Assembly: GCA_965227095.1 (NCBI GenBank)
Contig: CBDDFL010000001.1
Location: 744,001 to 808,000 of the forward strand
Length of the DNA: 64,000 nt
Reading direction: 5' to 3'
From: JANQMY01 sp965227095
GTDB taxonomy: Bacteria; Pseudomonadota; Alphaproteobacteria; JANQMY01
Positions 51,588-60,583 of the stretch are shown here, in pieces; the first letter of the stretch is position 1; each line of letters starts with the position of its first letter. The notes under the pieces were generated by a model, which worked only from the letters and a program-made list of their open reading frames with translations, was not told where the DNA came from and did no database searches. Position numbers and translations under genes: made by a program.

Positions 51588-52180
51588 CTCTTCCTTTTTC
51601 CCCGGCTGCTGAAAACAACAAGCAGGTGATCCTTGAGATTCTGGCAACTGCTTTTGCGGATGTTCGGCATGTGCTGGAAATAGGCAGTGGTACTGGACAG
51701 CACGCTGTGTACTTCGCGCAACATTTACCTCACGTGACTTGGACGCCGTCGGACATAAGGCCTGCATTGGACGGCATTCGCATTCGGCTTGCCCAAGAGG
51801 GGTCCGACAATATCATGGAGCCGACATTGCTTGATCTCGCGGACCCCAATTGGCCGGTCAACCAGGTCGACGCGATTTTTAGTGCAAACGTGGTGCACAT
51901 TATCAGTTGGCCGTTGGTGGAGGTGCTGTTTGAGGGGCTTGGACGCGTTTTGGAGGTGGGCGGTGTATTGTGCCTTTACGGTCCGTATAAGTACAAAGGT
52001 CAGTATACGACTGAAAGCAATGCGAATTTTGACTTGTGGCTGAAAGACCGCGATCCCAACAGCGGTATAAAAGATTTTGAGGCCGTGAATGCGTTAGCCC
52101 TTGCGCAAGGTCTGCGTCTGGTGCAGGATCACGCCATGCCCGCCAACAACCAATTGCTTGTTTGGCGGCGGGACACGTAA
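51584..52180 (+). CDS. DUF938 SAM-dependent methyltransferase-like protein
   Basis: A 198-residue class I methyltransferase fold of the DUF938 family. Motif I is 'VLEIGSGTGQHAVYFAQHLP', motif II 'WTPSDIRPALDGI', and 'ANVVHIISWPLVEVLFEGLGRVLEVGGVLCLYGPYKYKGQYT' is the family's conserved central block. The N-terminus 'LPFSPAAENNKQVILEIL' is also characteristic. The substrate is unknown. Translation is probably coupled to the TetR gene through the ATGA overlap. Confidence 0.92.
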   Translation: MTLPFSPAAENNKQVILEILATAFADVRHVLEIGSGTGQHAVYFAQHLPHVTWTPSDIRPALDGIRIRLAQEGSDNIMEPTLLDLADPNWPVNQVDAIFSANVVHIISWPLVEVLFEGLGRVLEVGGVLCLYGPYKYKGQYTTESNANFDLWLKDRDPNSGIKDFEAVNALALAQGLRLVQDHAMPANNQLLVWRRDT

Positions 52181-52280
52181 GTCCCCTCCTTTTTCCGAAT
52201 CCAATCTCCAAAAACGCGCGACAGGTATGCTGGCGCTTTTATGGGTTTCGGATTGCCGCGCCGCGCGGAAAGGTTTCTAC

Positions 52281-53669
52281 GTGACACAAACAACATCTTC
52301 GCCCCGCTTGTTGGGGCCTACATGGCCGTTCCCGGTCGACCGCTCTCCGGTTTTTTATGGTTGGATGATCTGGCTGGTATCGACACTAGGTTTTCTGATG
52401 TCGGTGCCCGGTCAAACCATGGGACTGGCGGTTTTTACCGATTGGTTCATTGAGGCGTTCGGCCTGACCCGCACCCAATTGGCAATCGCCTATTTTTTCG
52501 GAACGGTCGGAAGCGCCCTGATCTTCACCCATGCAGGAAAGCTCTACGACCGGTTTGGGGCGCGGATCATGCTCGTGGCCTCCAGCGTGCTTCTCTGTGT
52601 CGTGCTTTTGTACATGTCGATTCTCGACTACATGGGACAAGTGATCGGTCAGAGTCTCGGCGTTCAACTGGCTTGGGTTTCATTCCCGCTGGTACTGGTT
52701 GGCTATTTCGGCGCGCGCTTTGCGGGGCAGGGCGTCCTGTATAGCGCGGCGAATAACATGCTGCTGGTCTGGTTCGAGCGTCGCCGTGGATTGGTCACCG
52801 GCATTCGCGGCATCTTTGTCTCGCTTGGGTTTTCCATCGCCCCCCTATTGTTAGCGGCGTTGATCGGCGCCTTTGGGTGGCGCGGCGCTCTTGTCGTCAT
52901 GGCGGTGACCGTTGGGCTAGGCTACGTGTTTTTTGCCTTGATTTTCGCGCGTGACGGGCCGGAAGAATGTGGGCTCTATGCCGACGGCGCCTCACACCCA
53001 CCGGTCATCAAAGGAGTTGGCGGTGTGAATGACGGCGCGACGTTGGCGCAGGCACGCCTCGATCCCGTGTTTTGGATTTACGCACTTGCGCTTGCCTCCC
53101 ATGCGCTGTTTGGCACGGCGATTACATTTCACATTGTCTCGGTGTTCGCCGAAAATGGACGGCCCGCTACTGAGGCCTTCGGATATTTTTTGCCGGTGGC
53201 CGTCGTGTCTGTGGCTGTCAACCTAGTAGCCAGCGCGGTTGCCGACTACACCCCGTTGAAGCCCCATCTCATGGCCATGCTTAGCCTATTTTTGTTTGGC
53301 ACGCTGGGTCTGCTGGGCCTTCAAAGCGATATTGGCTATTGGGTTTTGACCATTGGCTTCGGGGCGGGCAGCGGTTTGTGGATTGCCCTTGCGACGTTGG
53401 CCTTTATTCGGTTTTTTGGCCGCGCTCATCTCGGTGCGATCACCGGTCTGAATGCCTCAATCATGGTGTTCGCCAGTGCGATTGGGCCAGTATTGTTCAG
53501 CATACTGCGAGACCTCAGTGGCAGCTACAACGCCGCGATTTATGTCTGCGCATTTATGCAGTTAACATTGCTGGTGGCCGCCGTGATCATTTCCCAGGAT
53601 GACCCAAAACGGCGGCGATGGCGGGCAGTCCGCCGCAAGTATGGCGGCAAGTTACCCTTCGGGAATTAA
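52281..53669 (+). CDS. MFS transporter
   Basis: A 462-residue, 12-helix major facilitator. 'VFYGWMIWLVSTLGFLMSVPGQTMGLAVFTDWF' is TM1 and its loop, similar to the oxalate/formate antiporter group and monocarboxylate carriers. 'GKLYDRFGARIML' is the MFS loop 2-3 signature, and 'FERRRGLVTGIRGIFVSLGFS' follows. I place the start at GTG 52281, with GGAAAGG upstream; the frame is open back to 52101 inside the methyltransferase gene. The last 18 bases overlap the convergent oxidase gene. Substrate unknown, probably a small organic acid. Confidence 0.88.
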   Translation: MTQTTSSPRLLGPTWPFPVDRSPVFYGWMIWLVSTLGFLMSVPGQTMGLAVFTDWFIEAFGLTRTQLAIAYFFGTVGSALIFTHAGKLYDRFGARIMLVASSVLLCVVLLYMSILDYMGQVIGQSLGVQLAWVSFPLVLVGYFGARFAGQGVLYSAANNMLLVWFERRRGLVTGIRGIFVSLGFSIAPLLLAALIGAFGWRGALVVMAVTVGLGYVFFALIFARDGPEECGLYADGASHPPVIKGVGGVNDGATLAQARLDPVFWIYALALASHALFGTAITFHIVSVFAENGRPATEAFGYFLPVAVVSVAVNLVASAVADYTPLKPHLMAMLSLFLFGTLGLLGLQSDIGYWVLTIGFGAGSGLWIALATLAFIRFFGRAHLGAITGLNASIMVFASAIGPVLFSILRDLSGSYNAAIYVCAFMQLTLLVAAVIISQDDPKRRRWRAVRRKYGGKLPFGN

Positions 53670-55058
53670 ATTGCCCGGATTCATGATGCCCGCGGGATCG
53701 ACAGCCGATTTTACGGTCCGCAATAAGGCGACGCCGTTATCCCCCAAGTCATGCGTCAGATAAGGTTTGCGCAACCGGCCCACGCCATGGTGGTGGGCGA
53801 TGCCGCCACCATTTTTGGCCGTTGCCGTCATCACCCGGTCCCAGCATTTGAAATAGATCTTTTCCATTTCCTGCGGATCGTCATTGAGCGCCGCGAATGT
53901 GAAATAGAGATTGATGCCGGTTTGATAGACATGGCTTGAATGGGCGGATGCGTTGACCACGCCTGGAACTTCTTTCAAGGCGGCGACAGTCGCTTCATAG
54001 ACGGCATTGATTTCCGTCCACTTGGCCGCAACTTCTACCGTGTCCGCTATGATCGTTTGTTCGAACAGGTCTTGCCAGTTGGGCACATGATTTCGGTGTT
54101 CCAGCCAATGTTCTGCGACGCCGGCATCCGCGCTCGCGAGCCCCAACCGTTTTGCGATCTCGTCGGTCGCGGCACGTTCCGCGTCCACACGGGACGCGGG
54201 CCCTTCATGTACCATCAGCAGCAGGGCATCTTCACCGCGCAAATGATCTTTAAACAGACGGTCCACTTCCGGCCAATCATATTGGCGCATGACCGGCGGA
54301 TGCCAATCGGCTTGCACCAATTGGCGCTGCATCTCAAACCCCGCGGCCATGGAAGGGGCGTAAAAGGCGCTGAACGCCCGTTTTTCCGCGGCATTGCGAA
54401 GAGACAAGGTGACGCCGGTGATCACGCCCATCGTGCCTTCCGCCCCCATGAGGATGTGACGCAAATCGGGGCCGGCAGCCGCCCGGGGGGCTTTGCCCAA
54501 GGTCACCAAGTCGCCATTGGGCAGCACGGCTTCGATGTCATAGACAATATCTTCGATATTGCCATAGGCGGTCGAGAACTGACCGGACGCGCGGGTCGAT
54601 ACCCAACCACCCACGCTGCTTAACGCGATCGATTGTGGCCAATGCCCGATGGTGAGGTTTTGTTTGGCGACGTCTTGTTCGGCTTCCAGACCATTTTTTC
54701 CGGCATCAAAAGAGGCCAACATGTTGGTATCGTCGATATATCGTGTGCGGTTGAGGCCGCTTAGGTCCAATAAAATGACACCCGCATCCGGCGCCACACC
54801 GGCGCATACGCCGCTGCCCAATCCAAAGGGCATTAGGGGGGTTTTAGTTTCGGTCGCCTGACGAACAATAGTCTGCACGTCCTCAACGGATGTGGGCCGA
54901 ACGACGCATCCGGGAACCGGTAGATCGTCACCCCGCCAAGACCGAAGATTGGCCACAACCCAATAATCATGCGCCCGCGATTGAAGGCTTGCCGTATCGG
55001 TCAGGACTTTGTCGGACCCAAGCGCGTTTTTCAGTCGATCGATGATCTGGTGGTCCAT
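53652..55058 (-). CDS. FAD-linked oxidase, alkyldihydroxyacetonephosphate synthase-like
   Basis: A 468-residue flavoprotein of the VAO family. The FAD-binding domain has 'PFGLGSGVCAGV' and 'ALSSVGGWVSTRASGQFSTAYGNIEDIV', then 'GPDLRHILMGAEGTMGVITGVTLSLR'. The C-terminal domain contains the triple His 'AHHHGVGRLRKPYL' (His422-His424). These blocks closely match what I remember of eukaryotic alkyl-DHAP synthase (AGPS), which makes ether lipids, rather than glycolate or D-lactate dehydrogenase. It is downstream of glpD, which supplies DHAP from glycerol-3-phosphate. ATG 55058 has GGAGGACACG. Bacterial members may use other substrates. Confidence 0.85.
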   Translation of the reverse strand: MDHQIIDRLKNALGSDKVLTDTASLQSRAHDYWVVANLRSWRGDDLPVPGCVVRPTSVEDVQTIVRQATETKTPLMPFGLGSGVCAGVAPDAGVILLDLSGLNRTRYIDDTNMLASFDAGKNGLEAEQDVAKQNLTIGHWPQSIALSSVGGWVSTRASGQFSTAYGNIEDIVYDIEAVLPNGDLVTLGKAPRAAAGPDLRHILMGAEGTMGVITGVTLSLRNAAEKRAFSAFYAPSMAAGFEMQRQLVQADWHPPVMRQYDWPEVDRLFKDHLRGEDALLLMVHEGPASRVDAERAATDEIAKRLGLASADAGVAEHWLEHRNHVPNWQDLFEQTIIADTVEVAAKWTEINAVYEATVAALKEVPGVVNASAHSSHVYQTGINLYFTFAALNDDPQEMEKIYFKCWDRVMTATAKNGGGIAHHHGVGRLRKPYLTHDLGDNGVALLRTVKSAVDPAGIMNPGNLIPEG

Positions 55059-55081
55059 GACGTGTCCTCCTGAGATCGGGG

Positions 55082-56671
55082 TTAGGGCAGAGCGCTGAGG
55101 CTTTCCTCGTGAAGATTCCGGCAACTATCGATTTGCCGTTGCTTCTCGTCCTGCGACCAATGCAGCAAGCTTGCCATTTTATCGGCAGCTGGTGCGAGGG
55201 ATTTCATGCCCCCTTCGTGATCGAACCAGGCGCGGGCACTTCGGCGTACCCAATAGTCTTCCAAGGTGACGGCGCCTTCCTTTAATACCGCATGTTCCGC
55301 TTCCGCGGTGACGGTACCGCCCGCGTTCACCACATCTTCCGATTCACTGCCGTAAAGGTGAGAAATGCGATCGACAAAAGCTTCCGACCGGTTGGCGAAA
55401 ATGGCTGATGTAGTGAGCTCGTCCATGTCGCAATCGCCGCCGGGCAAGGTTTGTGTCGCCGTTTCGCACGGTTTGACGGTGGCGTCCAGATGATCCGCCA
55501 CCTTGTCGACAATCCGTTCAGCCATCTTGCGGAAGGCGGTCAACTTTCCACCGGCAATGGTCAAAATACCGGCCGGACCCATCCAATCTTCGTCTTTGCG
55601 GGAAATTTCCGACGGTTTCTTGCCGGGCTGGCTGATGAGGGGGCGTATGCCTGACCAAATAGACACCACATCGGTCGACGTGATCGGTGTGATGTTGAAG
55701 GCGCTGTTGATGGTGTCGAACAAATAGGAAATGTCACTTGTCTCGACCTGTGGCCAATAATCAGCTTGTGGATAAAACGTATCGGTCGTGCCGATATAGG
55801 TGAACTCACCGCGCGGCACTACAAAAACGGTCCTTTTATCGGCTGCGGCGATGATGGTTGTGCGGGTGATCGGCACGCGCTCCCGCTCGAAGACGATGTG
55901 AATCCCCTTGGTCAGGGTAAGGCGTGTTTCAGCGCTGCCGTCTTCCAGCGCTCGAATGGCGTCAACCCAAGGGCCGGCCGCGTTGACAATCATCCGCCCG
56001 CGGACCGCAATCTCACGATGATCTCCGTGTAAAGTGGATTTTGCGATGACACCGACCGCCTTCTCACCTTCGCGAATGATCTTGGTCACTTGTGTGTAAT
56101 TCGTAACGATCGCCCCGGCGGCAGATGCGGAACGTACATTCGCCAGAGTGAGCCGGGCATCGTCTGTCAGGAACTCTGAATAGACGATCGCGCCGTTGAG
56201 GCCGTCCGTCTTAAATGTAGGTTCTTTCTGGGCAAGCTCTCGCGCGGACCAATATTCATGGCGTTCTTCCGCGGGCACGGATCCAAGTTTTTCGAACGTC
56301 CACAAGCCCGCGCGCAATTTGGTGGCGGCAAGCGCTGATTGGGCGGGAACAATGAAGGGTGTGATGCGGGCCAAATGCGGCGCCACATTGCGCAGAATTT
56401 GTCTTTCGGACGCGGCCTCCTGCACCAAGCCCAATTCGCCCTGAGCGAGATATCGCAGACCACCATGGATCAATTTGGAGCTTCGGCTGCTGGTGCCGGA
56501 TGCAAAATCGCGGGCTTCAAGAAGAGCCACCGACAGGCCCCTCAGGGCAGCGTCCCGCGCAACGCCGGCGCCCGTGGCTCCCGCGCCGATGACGATAACG
56601 TCAAACGGTTTCTCCTCCAACGCATCCAGGTGCTTTGCGCGGTTGGTGAAATCAAGAGAATCAGACGTCAT
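55082..56671 (-). CDS. glpD: Glycerol-3-phosphate dehydrogenase (FAD-dependent)
   Basis: A 529-residue membrane-associated flavoenzyme oxidising glycerol-3-phosphate to dihydroxyacetone phosphate and passing electrons to ubiquinone. 'FDVIVIGAGATGAGVARDAALRGLSVALLEARDFASGTSSRSSKLIHGGLRYL' (about 23-75) is the FAD site plus substrate motif; 'GPWVD', 'TKGIHIVF' and 'GGKLTAFRKMAE' are conserved further on. ATG 56671 is 13 bases after tesB. It is followed 23 bases later by the AGPS-like oxidase gene, so G3P oxidation and DHAP use may be linked. Confidence 0.93.
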   Translation of the reverse strand: MTSDSLDFTNRAKHLDALEEKPFDVIVIGAGATGAGVARDAALRGLSVALLEARDFASGTSSRSSKLIHGGLRYLAQGELGLVQEAASERQILRNVAPHLARITPFIVPAQSALAATKLRAGLWTFEKLGSVPAEERHEYWSARELAQKEPTFKTDGLNGAIVYSEFLTDDARLTLANVRSASAAGAIVTNYTQVTKIIREGEKAVGVIAKSTLHGDHREIAVRGRMIVNAAGPWVDAIRALEDGSAETRLTLTKGIHIVFERERVPITRTTIIAAADKRTVFVVPRGEFTYIGTTDTFYPQADYWPQVETSDISYLFDTINSAFNITPITSTDVVSIWSGIRPLISQPGKKPSEISRKDEDWMGPAGILTIAGGKLTAFRKMAERIVDKVADHLDATVKPCETATQTLPGGDCDMDELTTSAIFANRSEAFVDRISHLYGSESEDVVNAGGTVTAEAEHAVLKEGAVTLEDYWVRRSARAWFDHEGGMKSLAPAADKMASLLHWSQDEKQRQIDSCRNLHEESLSALP

Positions 56672-56684
56672 GAGCGTGTGCCAT

Positions 56685-57476
56685 TCATTTCCTTTTTCGC
56701 TCGCGCAGTAATCCCTCCTGCGCGATGGTCGCCACGTGCGTCCCCTGTTGATCGAGAACCCAGCCCATGGCCAGCCCTCGTGATCCGATCATACCTAAGG
56801 ACCGCATGTCCAGAAGTAGCCAATCATCAGCCTTCACCGGTCGGTGAAACCAGACCGCATGGTCCAAGCTTGCTCCCATGAAATGCTTATGGTGTTCATT
56901 CGGGTTCGTGTCGTGGGCTTTCGGGTGGCCTGCCCGAATGGCCCGGATTGCATTAGAGTCCGTGAGATAGGCGAGGGCGCAGATGTGATCGAGTTCATTG
57001 TCGATCGGCTGATCGAACCGGACCCACTGCCGAGACTGAGGGGGATCGTGATCGTGGGATACCGTTCGGGTCTCGCGGCCGGGAATGTTGCGGTCCGTGT
57101 TCAGCTCACCGGGCTTTGGGACCTTCGGCATCTGCGGTGTTTGGATGTTTGGGCCGTCTTCGTCCCGTTGAAACGATGCGGAAAGATTGAGGATGGCGCC
57201 GCCGCTTTGCCGGGCGACCACTTGCCGGGTGGTGAAGGATCTTCCGTTACGTAAGCGGTCCACTTCATATCGAACCGGTTCCTTGGGATCGCCGCCCAGG
57301 ATGAAATAGGCATGCAGGGAATGAATGCCATGATCGGAATCCACCGTAAGGGCTGCCGCCTTGAGGGCTTGGGCCACGACAAGGCCGCCATAGATGCGGC
57401 CCCATTCATAGGCCGGGCTCTCGCCAACATAGGTATCCGGCCCGTGCTGCTCGAGCGCAAAAAGTTCAGTCACCAC
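56685..57476 (-). CDS. tesB: Acyl-CoA thioesterase II
   Basis: A 263-residue double-hotdog thioesterase hydrolysing medium- to long-chain acyl-CoA. 'RIYGGLVVAQALKAAALTVD', 'SLHAYFILGGDP' and 'RNGRSFTTRQVVARQSGGAILNLSASFQ' make up the first fold. 'GASLDHAVWFHRPV' provides the catalytic Asp and 'VATIAQEGLLR' the Gln. It starts with GTG 57476 (GTG-GTG); an ATG at 57480 is out of frame. It is first in a likely tesB-glpD-oxidase operon. Confidence 0.92.
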   Translation of the reverse strand: MVTELFALEQHGPDTYVGESPAYEWGRIYGGLVVAQALKAAALTVDSDHGIHSLHAYFILGGDPKEPVRYEVDRLRNGRSFTTRQVVARQSGGAILNLSASFQRDEDGPNIQTPQMPKVPKPGELNTDRNIPGRETRTVSHDHDPPQSRQWVRFDQPIDNELDHICALAYLTDSNAIRAIRAGHPKAHDTNPNEHHKHFMGASLDHAVWFHRPVKADDWLLLDMRSLGMIGSRGLAMGWVLDQQGTHVATIAQEGLLRERKRK

Positions 57477-57647
57477 ACATGCCTATCGATAAAAGAGAGG
57501 ATGCTGCTCTTTGCCGGAATAATGAGGGTCTGTCAAAGCGATTGCTTGGCGCACCTGTTATACGGGGGGCTTTGCGAAAGGTCATTGAAAGGACATATGC
57601 GGTCTCTATAGACTTCGGTCAATTCCGGTTCGAAGCAGGGGACACAT

Positions 57648-59528
57648 ATGGCCTATTTGTTATGGACACGTCGTCAGACGCTGGCGAGCTTTCTGGCGGG
57701 CGCCAGCGTGATGGCGCTGGGCGGGTGTTCGGAGAGCCAGGAAGACGCCCCAACCGTGTCGTTCGACCATGGGGTGGCCAGTGGGGATCCTCTCAACGAC
57801 CGTGTGGTGATTTGGACCCGCGCAACGCCTGCTGAAGAGGCAACCGGTCCCATTCAAGTCAGCTGGATCGTGGCATGGGATCCCGAACTGCAGTGGGTCG
57901 CGCGCTCCGGTGATGTGATGGTGGATGCGGAAAGCGATTACATCGCAAAAATTGATGTGGATCGGTTGGCGGCGGGCACAACCTATTATTTCGGCTTTCG
58001 CGTCGGTGATCAGGTCTCACCCACGGGACGTACCAAGACCCTGCCGGCGGAAAATGTCGAGTCCCTGAAAATGGCAGTGCTGTCGTGTTCCAATTATCCG
58101 GCCGGGTTCTTCAATGTCTATCGGACCATGGCCGAGATTGAAGATCTCGATTTGGCCATTCACCTTGGCGACTACATTTACGAATATGGGGCCGATGGCT
58201 ATGGCTCGGATGTGGGAAACCGCATTGGCCGGTTTAACGTTCCCGCGCACGAACTGCTGACACTGGACGATTACCGTCAGCGTTATGCCCTGTATCGGGC
58301 GGACCCGGATCTCCAGGCCTTGCACGCCCATGTGCCCATGATCGCCATTTGGGACGATCACGAGACGGCGAACAATAGCTGGACTCACGGGGCGCAGAAC
58401 CATTCGGAAGACGGCAGCGAGGGCGCGTGGGACGATCGCAAAGCGGCCTTCACCCGCGCCTATCATGAATGGCTGCCTATCCGCACACCGAATCCCGACA
58501 ACAAAGACGCCATCCAGCGGTCCTTCCAGGTCGGCGCGCTTGCGTCGATCATGATGGTGGAAGGCCGTTTGGTCGGAAGAGACAAGCAGCTCGATTATTC
58601 CACCGATCTGCCTTATGTGGAAACACCCTTCGATTTTTCAGACCCGTCAAATCCCGTGCCGATTATGGATGAGGACGCGCTCAATCGCGTGAAGCCAGAG
58701 GATGTGCGTACGATTAAAACGCCGTTCGATATGACAGGCGATGTCCCCCAGCCAATTTTGGATTATGCCCGCATTCAGTCCATGGATCCGGAAAACCTAC
58801 CCGACGGTATTCAATATCTTCCGAATGCGGAGAAATTCCTCACTGAGATCGTTGGGGCCGATGCGCGGGAGTTATTAGGTCAAGATCAGGAAAAATGGCT
58901 GCACCAGGAGCTTAAGGCCTCCACGTCATCGGGCGTTACCTGGCAAGTGGTGGGAAACCCAATCATGATGGCGCGGTTTGTGTTCCCTCAACTCGACAAA
59001 GTCTTGCCGAAGGAGCGTCTTGACGCGTTGATGGAAGATAACTGGCTGGCGCGGCGCTGGTCATCCTTCGCCCGCCTCGGATTGCCCGCTAATCTAGATA
59101 GCTGGGACGGTTACCCCGCCGCGCGCGATCGTGTCTACCAAATGGCAAAAGATGCGCAAGCCAACCTCATTGTACTGACCGGCGACACCCATACGTTCTG
59201 GGCAAGCGAATTGATGGATGGCAAAGGCGGCAATCGTGTTGGCGTGGAATTCGCGACAACGGCCGTGTCTTCTTCCACCTTGGGACAGATTTTGAAGATG
59301 ACCGACTTGGACCTCGGTGGCGCCGTTGTAGATGCCAACGAAGAAATCAAGTACTCAAATTTCAATGACAATGGCGGCATTGTCTTGACCTTGACTCCCA
59401 CTGAGGCGCGTGCGGATTATATCGCCGTAGATACAGTGGAGTCGCAGGATTACAAAACTAAAACACTGCGCACCTTCGTTGTATTTCCAAATCAGGACGG
59501 CGCTGTTGGACCGCTGACGCGCGTTTAA
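57648..59528 (+). CDS. PhoD-like alkaline phosphatase/phosphodiesterase, Tat lipoprotein
   Basis: A 626-residue exported phosphatase. The N-terminus 'WTRRQTLASFLAG' is a twin-arginine signal (Arg8-Arg9) and 'ALGGCSE' a lipobox (Cys27), so export is through Tat, probably with lipidation. The N-terminal Ig-like domain ('FDHGVASGDPLNDRVVIWTRATP') precedes the catalytic domain with 'MAVLSCSNYPAGFFNVY', 'LAIHLGDYIYEYG', 'IWDDHETANNSW' and 'VLTGDTHTFWASEL', the metal ligands of the PhoD family. A long insertion (about 250-420) is unusual. Phosphate scavenging is the known role of relatives. Confidence 0.92.
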   Translation: MAYLLWTRRQTLASFLAGASVMALGGCSESQEDAPTVSFDHGVASGDPLNDRVVIWTRATPAEEATGPIQVSWIVAWDPELQWVARSGDVMVDAESDYIAKIDVDRLAAGTTYYFGFRVGDQVSPTGRTKTLPAENVESLKMAVLSCSNYPAGFFNVYRTMAEIEDLDLAIHLGDYIYEYGADGYGSDVGNRIGRFNVPAHELLTLDDYRQRYALYRADPDLQALHAHVPMIAIWDDHETANNSWTHGAQNHSEDGSEGAWDDRKAAFTRAYHEWLPIRTPNPDNKDAIQRSFQVGALASIMMVEGRLVGRDKQLDYSTDLPYVETPFDFSDPSNPVPIMDEDALNRVKPEDVRTIKTPFDMTGDVPQPILDYARIQSMDPENLPDGIQYLPNAEKFLTEIVGADARELLGQDQEKWLHQELKASTSSGVTWQVVGNPIMMARFVFPQLDKVLPKERLDALMEDNWLARRWSSFARLGLPANLDSWDGYPAARDRVYQMAKDAQANLIVLTGDTHTFWASELMDGKGGNRVGVEFATTAVSSSTLGQILKMTDLDLGGAVVDANEEIKYSNFNDNGGIVLTLTPTEARADYIAVDTVESQDYKTKTLRTFVVFPNQDGAVGPLTRV

Positions 59529-59561
59529 GAGCTGCCAAAAAGTACAACAAAGGGAAACGTC

Positions 59562-60317
59562 ATGGCACGGATTGATGGGAAGTGCGCCCTTGTCACGGGC
59601 GGCGCGTCTGGCCTTGGCCGCGCAATTGCGGAAAAACTCGCTCGAGAAGGCGCGCGCGTCACACTAACCGACGTGGATGCGGATGGTGGTGCGAAAGCAG
59701 CGGCGGAAATTGGCGCTAACGCGCAATTTGTCCCGCAAGATGTCTCCAATGGGGATCAATGGGTCGACGTGTGGGCCGCCGCCTCTCAAGATCAGCCGGT
59801 CGATGTGCTGGTCAACAATGCGGGCATCACCATCATGGGCTCCATTGAGGATGTTGATTATGAAGGCTGGCGTAAGACCTTCGATGTGGATGTGGACAGC
59901 GTGTTTTGGGGGTGCAAAACCGCGATCGCCAATATGAAGCAATCCGGAGGCGGCTCCATCATCAACATAGCGTCCGCGGCCGGCTTGCGGGCAAGCTCCG
60001 GTCTTGCGGCCTACAATGCCGCCAAAGCCTCGGTCATTATGTTGACCCAATCCGTAGCGTTGCACTGTGGCGAACAGCAAAACGGTATCCGCTGCAATGT
60101 GGTGGCACCAGGAACCATTAAGACCGCGATCATCGATAAAGTGCTGGCGCAAGTGCCGAACCCGGACGACGTGTTGAAAGGCTTTGTTGCCTCGCATCCC
60201 ATCGGCCATCTGGGGGAACCGGACGACATCGCCAATATCGTTTTGTACTTGGCGTCTGACGATTCAAAATTCGCGACGGGCGCAACATTTACCGTTGACG
60301 GAGGATTGGCGCTTTAA
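59562..60317 (+). CDS. Short-chain dehydrogenase/reductase
   Basis: A 251-residue classical SDR with 'TGGASGLGRAIAEKLAREGARVTLTDVDAD' (NAD-type Asp), 'LVNNAGITIMGS', Ser in 'NIASAAG' and 'YNAAK'. The C-terminus 'FATGATFTVDGGLAL' is complete. An AAAGGGAAACG ribosome-binding site supports ATG 59562. It follows the phosphatase gene by 33 bases. Family members include 3-alpha/20-beta-hydroxysteroid dehydrogenase-like enzymes; the substrate is not evident. Confidence 0.92.
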   Translation: MARIDGKCALVTGGASGLGRAIAEKLAREGARVTLTDVDADGGAKAAAEIGANAQFVPQDVSNGDQWVDVWAAASQDQPVDVLVNNAGITIMGSIEDVDYEGWRKTFDVDVDSVFWGCKTAIANMKQSGGGSIINIASAAGLRASSGLAAYNAAKASVIMLTQSVALHCGEQQNGIRCNVVAPGTIKTAIIDKVLAQVPNPDDVLKGFVASHPIGHLGEPDDIANIVLYLASDDSKFATGATFTVDGGLAL

Positions 60318-60388
60318 GCGTCAAAATCCTTTACTGTCCAGGCTTGAAGGCTTTGCTGATGTGAGGGTGTCATCTGAAGGAGGAAGCG

Positions 60389-60583
60389 ATGACAGACCCC
60401 TTACAGATCGATGTTTTTTTGGCTTTCCGAGGCCTCCAGTCCTTTTTTCATAGTTCGGTATCTGTCGAACCACAGCAATATTGCAACCCGATAATGTCGC
60501 CATTCGCGGGAGGAGGGTTCAATGCGGCGAAGAGATTTATTGTTGTCCGGTGCGGCGGGTGCTGTTGTGACCGGAGTGGTTAG
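60389..60583 (+). other. Short frame with strong ribosome-binding site, possible gene remnant or leader peptide
   Basis: The 64-codon frame starts with ATG directly after GAAGGAGGAAGCG, a stronger ribosome-binding site than most genes here have. The first 20 residues ('MTDPLQIDVFLAFRGLQSFF') look protein-like. The rest overlaps the following hydrolase gene in another frame and looks unselected. It may be the 5' end of a deleted gene, or a leader whose translation is coupled to the next gene. Confidence 0.3.

Noticed and set aside
52101..52280. Upstream extension of the MFS transporter frame
   Set aside because: Lies within the DUF938 gene and shows no transporter-like sequence; GTG 52281 has a proper ribosome-binding site.
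53940..54623. 227-codon open frame on + opposite the AGPS-like oxidase
   Set aside because: Shadow of a well-supported flavoprotein gene.
60400..60450. GAGGCCTC palindrome near a T-run as a possible terminator
   Set aside because: The stem is short, its loop impossible without unpairing the centre, and the T-run is not directly after it.
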